Part shown: piece after piece, positions 11,817 through 22,027 of the stretch
Position numbering within the stretch: the first letter of the stretch is position 1
Layout: each line of letters starts with the position of its first letter
Origin: Hanleya hanleyi
Taxonomy: Eukaryota; Mollusca; Polyplacophora; Lepidopleurida; Hanleyidae
Assembly (NCBI GenBank): GCA_036873755.1
Contig: JAVTVY010025320.1
Location: 1 to 64,000 of the forward strand
DNA: 64,000 bases
Direction of reading: 5' to 3'
Position numbers and translations under genes: made by a program
Notes under the pieces: generated by a model
What the model was told of the DNA's origin: nothing
Databases searched by the model: none
Seen by the model: the letters and a program-made list of their open reading frames with translations, nothing else

Positions 11817-12114
11817 GTATGTTGAATTCGATTCATATAAAGAATTTAAAGTTATTTTATAATATGTACGGTGTTAGGTCCTCAAGGATTGTAGAACAAA
11901 ATTTCAAGAGGGTTTACAGATACACCATTGGTGCATGTGGATTAACTTGTTGTATTACCGCTCCATGCAATTTTCTGTATCGGGTTTTCCCCTGAAATCG
12001 GAGAGAAAAGCATATATAACGGTTACAAATAATAACCCAAGCGTAACTAATATCTCTTTGCCATCTCTCGTGACCGTCACACTGGTATCTGTCCTACTAT
12101 ACTCTGTGTTTCAG

Positions 12115-12156
12115 AGAAGAAGCATTCAGAAAACTATGTACAGATTTATCGGACAT
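12115..12156 (+). CDS. Micro-exon 2 (42 nt, two heptads)
   Basis: Acceptor CTGTGTTTCAG, donor ACAT|GTGAGT. It is exactly 42 nt in phase 2-2 and encodes EEAFRKLCTDLSD plus split codons. Hydrophobic residues fall at positions 4, 7 and 11 of the 13 whole codons (F, L, L), as in two coiled-coil heptads. The 3' half of this exon and its donor are the evident source of the minisatellite that starts immediately downstream. Confidence 0.68.
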
Positions 12157-12655
12157 GTGAGTAATTTCATCTAGTGCTGTATTCTAGAGACTCATCTATG
12201 TACGGATTTATCTGACATGTAAGTATTAATGTCAGCTATCACTGTATTCTAGAGACTCATCTATGTACGGATTTATCTGGCATGTAAGTATTAATGTCAG
12301 CTATCACTGTATTCTAGAGACTCATCTATGTACGGATTTATCTGACATGTAAGTATTAATGTCAGCTATCACTGTATTCTAGAGACTCATCTATGTACGG
12401 ATTTATCTGACATGTAAGTATTAATGTCAGCTAGCACTGTATTCTAAAGGCTCAGCTATGTACGAATTTACCTGATATGAAATTATGCCGTCTGGTAAAG
12501 TATTCTAGAGACTCAGCTATGTTCGGATATATTGAACATGTAAGTAATGTCATCTATCACTGTATTCTAGAGGCTCAGCTACGTACGGATTTATCGGGCA
12601 TTTAAGTATGTAAATTATTCTAGGGGTTCATCTGTGCACCGATCTATTTATCATT
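12157..12655. repeat. Exon-derived minisatellite, block 1 (65- then 61-bp units)
   Basis: Units contain ATTCTAGAGACTCATCTATG, then TACGGATTTATCTGACAT, then GTAAGT. The ATTCTAG landmark falls at 12181, 12246, 12311, 12376 and 12441 (period 65), then 12502 and 12563 (period 61). Each unit copies the second half of micro-exon 2 plus its splice donor and carries an upstream TAG acceptor-like site. The implied 31-nt exon would break frame, so the units are probably not coding. Confidence 0.85.
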
Positions 12656-13425
12656 CTGAGAGTAAATCTCCTTAGCACACATTTATCAATTTTGATTTTA
12701 ATATTGTATTCATTAAATACACTACCAGTATTCATTATTTATTAATTGGGAAATCTTCGTTTTCGTCACAATCATTTTCAATATGTAACTATACGGAATG
12801 AGATTCACATTATTTAAAGAATTTATACGGAGGTAGAAAACGAAAATCATAATGGGAAAATCACGTACTTGGAGTATCTCCAAAAGGCTGAAGAGAGGCC
12901 GTCGCCGATTGGCTATCGGCATGGGGAGACCTGTTTACAATTGTCAGTCGTTCAGTTTTTATCGTGGATATTCTCTGTACGGTCATCTTCTGTTAGAGAA
13001 ATGTTGACAGTTAAACAAACAAGTAACAGTATTTTACGATGATGTGATTGAAGACCGTGAGGTCGTCAAGAAAGTTTAAACCCACGTGACACAGGACGAG
13101 TGTGACGCAGCGGGAGTTTGCTGAACGGTAATAATTCGACAAAGCCGATCTCGCCAAGGAAGCGGACTATTTCTGATCTATTTCTGGCGGGGTTTTTTGG
13201 CATAGTTTAGGCCAAACATAATCCATTGTCTTTGCGAACGAGATTTTATGTAATCGTAGGTGTCAATTTCATTATAGCCTAGCTATAACTTATTGTTTTG
13301 TTGAACATACTCTCAATCTAACAAATGACAAAACATGAATTCGCCCAACTTGTCTGACCATATCATGTTTGGTGAAAGAGTATAGGCTGACGTGCCGATC
13401 TAAAACAATACGCGTATGGTACGCG
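12656..13425. other. Non-repetitive gap between minisatellite blocks
   Basis: About 770 bp of AT-rich sequence separates the two blocks. It may be an insertion that split the array, but I see no clear terminal repeats. No exon is evident. Confidence 0.4.
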
Positions 13426-13486
13426 GAGGGTCCGTGGATGATGGTCGGATGATCCCTGGATGATACGCGGATGATCCGCGTATGAT
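13426..13486. repeat. Short GGATGATNCGCG tandem repeat
   Basis: GGATGAT recurs about every 12-17 bp (GTGGATGATGGTCGGATGAT, then CCCTGGATGATACGCGGATG). It borders the start of minisatellite block 2. Confidence 0.55.
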
Positions 13487-14757
13487 CGCCTCTGTATTCT
13501 AGAGGCTCAGCTATAATGTCCTCGATTACTGTATTCTGGAGGGTCGCCTGTGTACGGATTTATCGGGAATGTAAGTAATGCCGTCTAGTACTATACACTA
13601 GAGACTCAGCTATGTGTGGATTTATCGGACATGTAAGTAATCTCATATGTGTTCTAGACGCTCATCTATGTAGTTAATGTAATCTAGTAATGTGATGACA
13701 TGTAAGTAATGTAATCTAGTGCTGTATTCTGGGGGCTCAGTAATGTACGGCTTATCGAGCATGTAAATAATGTCAACTACTGCTGTATTCTGGGGGCTCA
13801 GTAATGTACGGCTTATCGAGCATGTAAATAATGTCAACTACTGCTGTATTCTGGGGGCTCAGTAATGTAGGCCTATGGCTTATCGAGCATGTAAATAATG
13901 TGATCTAGTGCTGTATTCTGGGGGCTCAGTAATGTATGGCTTATCGAGCATGTAAGTAATGTGATCTAGTGCGGTATTCTGGGGGCTCAGTAATGTATGG
14001 CTTATCGAGCATATAAGTAATGTGATCTAGTGCTGTATTCTGGGGGCTCAGTAATGTACGGCTTATCGAGCATGTAAATATTTAACTAGTGCTGTATTCG
14101 GGGGGCTCAGTAATGTATGGCTTATCGAGCATGTAAGTAATGTGATCTAGTGCTGTATTCTGGGGGCTCAGTACTGTATGGCTTATCGAGCATGTAAGTA
14201 ATGTCAACTAGTGATGTATTCGGGGGGCTCAGTAATGTATGGCTTATCGAGCATGTAAGTAATGTGATCTAGTGCTGTATTCTGGGGGCTCAGTAATGTA
14301 TGGCTTATCGAGCATGTAAATAATGTCAACTATAGTGCTGTATTCTGGGGGCTCAGTAATGTATGGCTTATCGAGCATGTAAATAATGTCAACTAGTGCT
14401 GTATTCTGGGGGCTCAGTAATGTATGGCTTATCGAGCATGTAAATAATGTCAACTACTGCTGTATTCTGGGGGCTCAGTAATGTATGGCTTATCGAGCAT
14501 GTAAATAATGTCAACTAGTGCTGTATTCTGTGGGCTCAGTAATGTATGGCTTATCGAGCATATAAGTAATGTCAACTAGTGCTGTATTCTGGGGGCTCAG
14601 TAATGTATGGCTTATCGAGCATGTAAGTAATGTCAACTAGTGCTGTATTCTGGGGGCTCAGTAATGTATGGCTTATCGAGCATGTAAATAATGTCAACTA
14701 GTGCTGTATTCTGGGGGCTCAGTAATGTATGGCTTATCGAGCATGCAAGTAATGTCG
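13487..14757. repeat. Exon-derived minisatellite, block 2 (61-bp units)
   Basis: Roughly 20 units. The first few resemble block 1 (CTAGAGACTCAGCTATGT, TTTATCGGACATGTAAGT). The later, homogenised units read TTCTGGGGGCTCAGTAATGT, ATGGCTTATCGAGCAT, then GTAAGTAATG or GTAAATAATG. The donor-like GTAAGT is kept in many units while the original acceptor TTCTAG has become TTCTGG and a CTCAG appears instead. Homogenisation implies unequal exchange. Peptides read through it are repeat artefacts. Confidence 0.88.
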
Positions 14758-14759
14758 CC

Positions 14760-15370
14760 TATGTACGAATTTACCGGACATTACCCAGCACAGTTTGCCG
14801 AGAAAGACAACACAACGCCGAGATTATGAGTATTATCATAAGACATGCTTCGATGAGAAATTATTAATCTGTATGGTATGATTCCTGCTAAGATGGGGAG
14901 CGAAAAAGATGACGAATAAGAGTGGAACTGATACTCCCACCCTCTCAAACTGGAACAATATAACAGTAACCTTCACAACGTATTGACTTGTGCAGATACT
15001 GTGATGTTCTTATCAATTAACAGTAACAGTAACGTCCCTGAGACGAGAATCAGTGTAAGATTGACATAACTCTTGGTTGCTGCCGTGTTTTCTTATCCCT
15101 CTATAACTGTGAATGAACGGTACCTCAGACTAAGAGTCTTCTCTTTCTGGGAGGTGCTAATAATCCTCATTATCATGGTCCATGGCCTTCAGTAATATCA
15201 TTGAAGGGAACAACACTTGACTAGGTCACAGTATTGTCAAAACATCAATTATATGAGACCGATGGATATTTGCGTTTATAACAAACAAATACTTTTATTA
15301 GTCCACGGTTTGACCACAATCTAGGTAAACCAAGATGGTAAATCAGGGGAATACCATCTAGACGTAACGC
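14760..15370. other. Intronic sequence, no gene seen
   Basis: No exon and no transposon signature were recognised between the minisatellite and the foldback at 15374. Confidence 0.45.
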
Positions 15371-15373
15371 TAT

Positions 15374-15783
15374 GAAATTCCATCTTCATTTTATTCAGCC
15401 AATTTCTACGTTCCCACTTCGAACCTGCCTTGATATATCTGGACCCCTTCAATGTTCAAATAACTTGTAAATAGACACGAGACGTCACTGACCTCGAAAA
15501 CATTTGAAATTCGAAATGGGTCGCACAAGAGCGTTATTGATTGGCTGACCTAAATAGTGGGCACCTTATTAGAAGGAAAGACGCCGCTAATAGAGGATGA
15601 TGCACTCTACGTGACTTCACTGACCTTCACTCGCAATCGATGTGTACGTTCTGATTGGTTCTTCTGTCGTTAGCTGGTGAAATTTACATCTCGGATTTTG
15701 AACGCTGAAGGGGTCAGCTAAATCAAGGCAGGTTCGAAGTGGGAACGTAGAAATTGGCTGGATAAAATGAAGATGTGAAATTC
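15374..15783. mobile_element. Foldback element, ~87-bp inverted arms
   Basis: The arm at 15374-15460 (GAAATTCCATCTTCATTTTA to GTTCAAA) is the near-complete reverse complement of 15697-15783 (TTTGAACGCTGAAGGGGTCA to GAAATTC). The 236-bp spacer has no gene. It is probably a non-autonomous DNA element. The target duplication was not resolved. Confidence 0.75.
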
Positions 15784-16144
15784 TCGTGCGAACTGTTTGC
15801 CGATATTCTGCGAGATCCCATAATAAGCCAATCACGACCATTTCTGACTTTTCTCTCTGACAATGATTGACGTTTACTTCACAGGGATTAACATCTCGCG
15901 CGGCACAATCTTTTGATATTTTCTACCCCCAAACAAAGTCAGACTTTTCGGCGGGAGTAAACTCTTTGATCGTCACGGATCTGTCTGGAAGTGATGCAAT
16001 ATTTGGATACTGTCTATATATTAGTCCACGTGCTACCGTGTGAAATTACTGTGGGCGTGATTTTGAAATAGTTACAACAAGCTATCCATCTGATTGGCTA
16101 ACAATAGTAGTTTCAACTCGCACGGGATTTATATAGGGCTGAAT

Positions 16145-16176
16145 TCAGATATAATATTCCGTGATATTATATCTGA
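16145..16176. repeat. Perfect short palindrome
   Basis: TCAGATATAATAT and ATATTATATCTGA are exact inverse copies around a 6-nt centre (TCCGTG). It could form a small cruciform. No function is evident. Confidence 0.6.
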
Positions 16177-16319
16177 GTTTACTGAGATTGGGTTTGACCA
16201 CTGGTTCATCACATGGGTTGGAGGCAAGTGGAGGACTGTGGTTAGCCTTTTTCATTATTAATTTTGAGTCATTATTTTACATGTTCATTCTCTAATAAAA
16301 CTATCGTTCGTATACACAG

Positions 16320-16361
16320 GGAGGAAGAGTTGTGGCAACTTCGAGGAAAACTTACATCAGG
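16320..16361 (+). CDS. Micro-exon 3 (42 nt, two heptads)
   Basis: Acceptor GTATACACAG, donor CAGG|GTATGT. It is 42 nt, phase 2-2, and encodes EEELWQLRGKLTS plus split codons. Leucines at positions 4, 7 and 11 match the heptad pattern of the other 42-nt exons. It joins in frame to micro-exons 2 and 4. Confidence 0.72.
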
Positions 16362-16887
16362 GTATGTATTTAACAAATTATACTCCGGCAATTTTTTTCC
16401 GTAATGCGACAGAGCGTCATCTAATACTATATAGTATGGTAACTTTCCGCTCTTTCACTTCAAAGTTCTTGAGATTCCGGTTCCTTTCACATTGGCACAT
16501 CGTCGATTTTGTCCAGAGCTTATGCCTACGTATTCTCTTTATGTGCACGAATGTAATCGTTACCTGTCAACAGAAATTCAGCATCTGTTGTGAACCCTGG
16601 TTAAAATTCCTTCTTTTTCCCCCTTTTTTTGACTGAGGGAGCTGCTCGTTCACTGGTGGAGAAAGATTACACAACGCCTTACATATGTTTACCATAACAT
16701 AACGGCTGGTTTAATTTTGTCCAAAAGCAAGCAACCGTTAATCATGCATAGACTCTCACCATGTGGGTAGGCCTAGTTGACGACATATTAACTTGGTTAG
16801 CTTCGAGGTACACTTGGTTTCGAATTCTACAAACAAATGATCGGTTCGGGCTTTAACTTGATAAAGTATATTCAGTGCATTTTTCAG

Positions 16888-16929
16888 GAATGAAGATCCA
16901 AGACAGCTAAAGGCCTTGATCCATCAGAG
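16888..16929 (+). CDS. Micro-exon 4 (42 nt, two heptads)
   Basis: Acceptor CATTTTTCAG, donor AGAG|GTAGGT. It is 42 nt, phase 2-2, and encodes NEDPRQLKALIHQ plus split codons. Leu at 7 and Ile at 11 keep the shared heptad positions. Proline at 4 would be unfavourable within a helix and may mark a register break. Confidence 0.72.
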
Positions 16930-17734
16930 GTAGGTGTTCACTGAGGTTTGAGGAAATAAAAAGAAAAATACGTAACTTTTCAACTCTGCCTCACATTTCT
17001 AAACCATATACAAAGTACTTCAACACACTATATTCCAGTGGTTCAATTCTGTCACTTTGCTGTTTTTATGTATCAGCGTTTGTCAAATCTTTGAAGAATA
17101 AAGTAGATGACCGGCTCTGCCTCTGCGTCTTGCTCACACAATACAACATAAAGTTCTTACTCATGCAACGAGAAAGAGTTCTGAAGCCTTTTACTTTATA
17201 GTGTCCCTGTTTCTGTGTTTTTTATGTTCGTGTGTATTATCAGGTCTGGTATGTTCATGTGTATTTATATCATTTTGATGCGCGTACTTTTAATTTACCA
17301 GTGGCCCTTATTTCATGCTCAAAATATGTCTGCTAATCCAGAGATTTTGAGAGGTTGGGGTTGAGCGATTTAGTGTGGCTAATTCATTATCATTAGAAGG
17401 CGTGTTGAGTCAATAATTTAGTATTAAATAATAAATAATTAAATCTTGCACCAGACCATACGTGTCCCCTATTCCCAAACTCTTTACTGCATACCTGCCT
17501 TATCCAGGGGTTCAGTGTATGATGGATAATGTTTTAGTGTAAAGAATACCTGGATACCTTCAGCTTGGTCAACAATAATGCTCTGGCCTGTACTCTCATA
17601 CCATTTGACGGGTCATTTAATACCACTTCTCTCAAGCGAATGTTGCATTCATTCGACCGGTCTTCTCAATAGTCTAACCCGAAGGATCACTTTTGTTGAA
17701 AATTAATGCCTAGGCTACTCTTGTTTCAAAAGAG

Positions 17735-19233
17735 TGTGTGATGGTTACCCGAGAATAACTCCCTCGGACACTGGCGTGTGTATATCTATTGTCCAGGCCG
17801 GGTCAGCTGCCCTTAATGACGTCAAATGCACAGTCGACACTGTGCTATTTTGGTACGTTCTATTTTTAAATGAACAGGTTTCCTCGACAGTAACGTTTGT
17901 GTAGGCCAGTCATACAGAATTATTCATTTCGGGCGAAATTCCATTTTTATCCCATTTTCAAACAATACAAAAGGATTATTTATTACTCAATGTATCATAT
18001 ATTAACTCGCAACCGTCTTATAGTTAAATAATTTGCGATTATGTGAAATTATTGCTGTTTCAAAAGTAATTTCTTTTAACGAGCTACGTCATTGTAATGT
18101 TGCAAATCGAACTTTCCGTAGAATATCTGGTAGTATGACGCAACGGGAACTTGACCCCGCCTTGGGCTGGTCATCATCGGCTACTGCTGTAGGCGCTTCG
18201 ATGGTCTCAATGTTCGCAGATTTCATATCTACATAGTATATAGCCCTACATTGAGGGCATAATATAGTCCCTCAGTGTTGACTTCAAAGTCACTCCTGCG
18301 TTTTACCCACTCGAACTGTGAACCAGATATGTTTCTGGTCTGGCCTGAACGCGTTTTCTTGTGACAGCACTCACACTTCGACTTGTTGAATGGTACATTA
18401 CTGTTCATAGGGAGAACTATAATGTATGATTCTTAAATATAACGAGAACAGTTCAGGAAAATACACATGAAGTTTCCCTCGTTTTTTATACATGGGAAGT
18501 ATTGCTGAGCCATGAAACTAAACCCATTCAGTCACGGTGACTTGGACATGTTATGAGTGTGCTGCAATAAGGGTCGAGTTGTAGTAGTGAATGCAAAAAT
18601 GTGTATACACAGTTATATCTATATTTTATTAACTGAATATCACTGAAGATTGTTTCACATAACACAAATAAATCCAAATGTTAAATATTAGAAAGAAAGA
18701 ATAAGAAAAGTTTTCTGATACAAATGTGAATCGAACTCATAGCTCAACAAACTGGTCAGTACAGTATATTTGAAAGCGAGCAGCCTAACAACTGGACTAC
18801 GACGATGTTTACTTGAAAAGCATTTTTATTTGCTCACATAACGTTTCTGGTAGAATACAAGCGAAGCATTTGCACAATTTTTAATTTTGCTGAAATATGA
18901 CACCTCAAACCAGAATGATATTTCAACCGATTGCAACACTAACCATTGTGATAATAAATACACACAAATTGTTTTGGTTTGAGGTGTCATATTTTATATA
19001 TGAGAGGAAATCCCTTCAGAAAATGTCCCTAAAATGTCGAAAGAGCACATTCGATCGTTTTCAAACTCCAATAAATCCAGTTTAGAGCAACTGACAATCA
19101 CCATTTCGCATGATATGAAACTTCAGCATTTTTACAGCACGTAACAATAACTTTCACCCGTTTCACTTTCAAACGAAAATCATGTTCACTACCGTCACGT
19201 CCGAGGGAGTTATTCTCGGGTAACCATCACACA
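17735..19233. mobile_element. Non-autonomous DNA transposon with 35-bp TIRs
   Basis: The sequence from 17735 to 17769 (starting TGTGTGATGGTTACCCGAGA) is the exact inverse of 19199-19233. The 1.5-kb interior has no transposase. It includes an internal inverted pair around 18899-18990 (TGACACCTCAAACC and GGTTTGAGGTGTCA). The bases just outside both TIRs are also similar (AAAGA), so the true ends could lie slightly further out. It sits in the intron between micro-exons 4 and 5. Confidence 0.82.
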
Positions 19234-20173
19234 TTCTTTATTTTTATGGGAAACTTTGATCAACATTTATTTTCAGCAAAAACAGGAAACGATATATTTC
19301 TGACTTGTATTCCCAAGCAACCGACTGTCTTACTCCAAAAGAAAACTTCGGTGATGCAAGGGCAATACATTTCTGGCGTGTACCACTACATGTACTATAT
19401 AGTTCCAAAAGAAGTCTGCCAGCAATAATATGACTGAAAAATTGGTTCATACTCCATGTAAGAATCAAGAGACAAAGCATACAATAGCCAAGTCTGGGGA
19501 CGACAATATGTCTAGACTTTATCCTTTTCAGCCGCACAAAGACTCAGACAATAGCTCCCTGCATGTATTATCTACCGAAAAAATCCTTCACATAACTGAA
19601 CATAATTTACTCAAAACATACCCAGGTATATGAGGATTATATCTATACCGTTAATGCCATAATGCCTGTCTGTCCATCTGTGTGTCTGTGGTTTTTATAA
19701 AAATTGATAACCACGGTATGTAGAGATACAATATATATGCCATTTGAAAGATAATGATCCGAAATTTGACATAGAACTGTTTGGGTCGAGTCCACGCCTA
19801 AATTTTGCTATAAGTCGATACTCAGCAAACTGTACGCCACCCAACAAAATCAGAGCAGAACCTGGAGGTATACATGTATAAAAAGCTTGTATTTAGTGCA
19901 ACAAGTACAAGCATCATATCCAGCATTCATCAGATAACCATCGTGTGTTTTCTCATAAGTCGATAGCCGCGTGTCTTGTAGATCTGCTGAACCATGTGTC
20001 AGCACCATTAATAGCCAGCACCAGGCCTATCAAATCAGACTAATTTGTGGAATTTCTAGATGCATGGGCCTGTTAGACATAGATACATACATTAGCCTAT
20101 AGGCTCTACTTAATCTTGAAATATTTCAGAGCGAAAATAATTATTTGATGATTTTTCATTCTGTGTTATTCAG

Positions 20174-20215
20174 GGAGTGTGATGATCAGCAGCTCAGACA
20201 AAAGATATCGGACAC
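20174..20215 (+). CDS. Micro-exon 5 (42 nt, two heptads)
   Basis: Acceptor GTGTTATTCAG, donor ACAC|GTAAGT. It is 42 nt, phase 2-2, and encodes ECDDQQLRQKISD plus split codons. Leu at 7 and Ile at 11 keep the shared pattern. It closely resembles the other repeats (xEx..QLRxxI.D), which suggests exon duplication. Confidence 0.73.
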
Positions 20216-20628
20216 GTAAGTATTTGGATTAAAATACTTTTAAATAGTTTAAATAAGTGAATGCTCGTCACCCGTCTTGGTCTTTTTCACTATTTCAAGG
20301 TCTGTCATTTGAATCTGGAAATCTCATTGATTGTCTGTTACAGAAAAATATAAAAAGAGAGTTGAACATTTAGAATTTACATGTATATGCCGATTGGAAA
20401 AACTATACTTTCTCGTTTTGGCTTAGTACATTTTGAACGATGTAGGCCTACAGCTGTCTGACGTTCATTTCAACGGGAATACAAAAAATACACAAGGACC
20501 AGCATAGAACAGTACGGACATCCAGTGTTTGTATCCGCCTGTGGACAATTGGCATGATATGAAAGGCTCATTCAATTTCAGATGCAGAAATAAGCAATTA
20601 TCCTGGATGTTGTTTTTTTTGTTTACAG

Positions 20629-20670
20629 AACAGATGAATTGCGGAGATTGAGAAGTCAGGATCGCGAACG
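20629..20670 (+). CDS. Micro-exon 6 (42 nt, two heptads)
   Basis: Acceptor TTTGTTTACAG after a T-rich tract, donor AACG|GTAATA. It is 42 nt, phase 2-2, and encodes TDELRRLRSQDRE plus split codons. Leucines at 4 and 7 fit, but Asp at 11 departs from the pattern. It is strongly charged. Confidence 0.7.
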
Positions 20671-20869
20671 GTAATATTAATTATTTTAGTGTTCAAAGCA
20701 AATCTATAACCTCGAAAAGATCCGACCCGCTGGGTTACAGAGAATTTCACCCTCCTCCCACCCCCCTGCTAGATAAAATTCATCCAATATGGCCTCTAGG
20801 ATGCATCATAGTGAGTTCATTTTGAAAAATCAATTTTGGTCGACTTTTCGAAATTTTTAGTTATGCAAT

Positions 20870-21085
20870 TTTTTCACAAAAACAGCATGATAAATTAGTA
20901 AATATTAATCTGATGTGAAATAGTTTTTGCCCACTATTCCTCACGGAATGCAGTAAATTTGAAGCAAAATGACGAAAACATCACTTTTCTGGCACCCACA
21001 TGGCCGCCGATTTGAATTTGCTCATGATCCTCTGTTCGGGTGTTTATACAAATAGGCTCAAAATGACACCAATATGATAAACAAC
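20870..21085. repeat. Dispersed repeat family B, copy 1
   Basis: This matches 39350-39562. Shared stretches include GCATGATAAATTAGTAAATA, TCTGATGTG, GGCCG, CTCATGATCCTC and ACACCAATATGATAA. The copies are diverged and non-coding. Confidence 0.65.
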
Positions 21086-21784
21086 AAAGTCACGCAATGT
21101 TTCTGTTCCGGAGGTAACACAGAAAGTTTGGTACTCTCAGGCCTGGTAGGGTTGGGTTAGTATAAAGATGTTAATTTCATGCCGAAATAGAACGCCAGGG
21201 GTAAAAAAAATATAGGAGCGTAAATTGTTATAAAAAAGTAAGTCCATGAGTATATTGTCGGGTGCAGTAAAAAAAACTCGGCAAATTTTATCCCAATCAT
21301 TCGTTCCATCTGGGATAAATTTCCCGGACAGAGAGGCAGATGCGGCTAACACTTTTCAAAGATGTCCGTTATATACTTGAAATTAAATAGAATTTGGTGT
21401 CCTGTTCAGCGTTAAATATCTCATGATCTTACTATGATGTTCATTTGTAACACTCTTCCGTTCTAGTATCTTAAAAGGGTTAACTAATATAATGCGTTTT
21501 TTTAACGGTATGGCATGACTGATATACATTATACACGAAAGACATTCATTTGGATTACAGAATATATGAAGCCGATATGATTTTTCGGAAATAATATCAT
21601 GGGTTGCTCTCATTCTTCAACGGACGTGTATACATTAGCAATGTATATTTCAATATGTGAGAATAAACGCATTGTGATGATGGGCCACGAAATCCGTATG
21701 GGAAGCGGCCCGTAAACCACAATTTTAATCGATCAATACATGAAATATATCCATATCCATTAAATATGTTGAATAAACCAACAT

Positions 21785-21902
21785 TGAAACTGTGGGTGAA
21801 TTGACCTGGTTGTGGGCGAGTTGACTTTTTTGTGGGTGAATCGACCTGAAGTTGTGGGTGAATTGGTTGTGGCTGAATCAGTTCGTGGGTGAATTGACTG
21901 GA
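21785..21902. repeat. Tandem GTGGGTGAATTGAC repeat
   Basis: GTGGGTGAATTGACCTG and variants recur about six times at 20-30 bp spacing. It ends just before the gypsy 5' LTR region. No gene. Confidence 0.65.
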
Positions 21903-22027
21903 TACCAAATAAAGGTGCTATTTCTGTTCAATACAAAACCTGCAAAAACATATTTTGCTTGAAGAATACATATTGTAACACCAGCCAGGTAAAATGTACG
22001 ATGGCCAGTGGCATAACGAATATGTAG

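Noticed and set aside
12180..14757. Array units as real additional micro-exons
   Set aside because: The implied exon is 31 nt (or 29 nt), which breaks the phase 2-2 pattern, and most units in block 2 have lost the acceptor.
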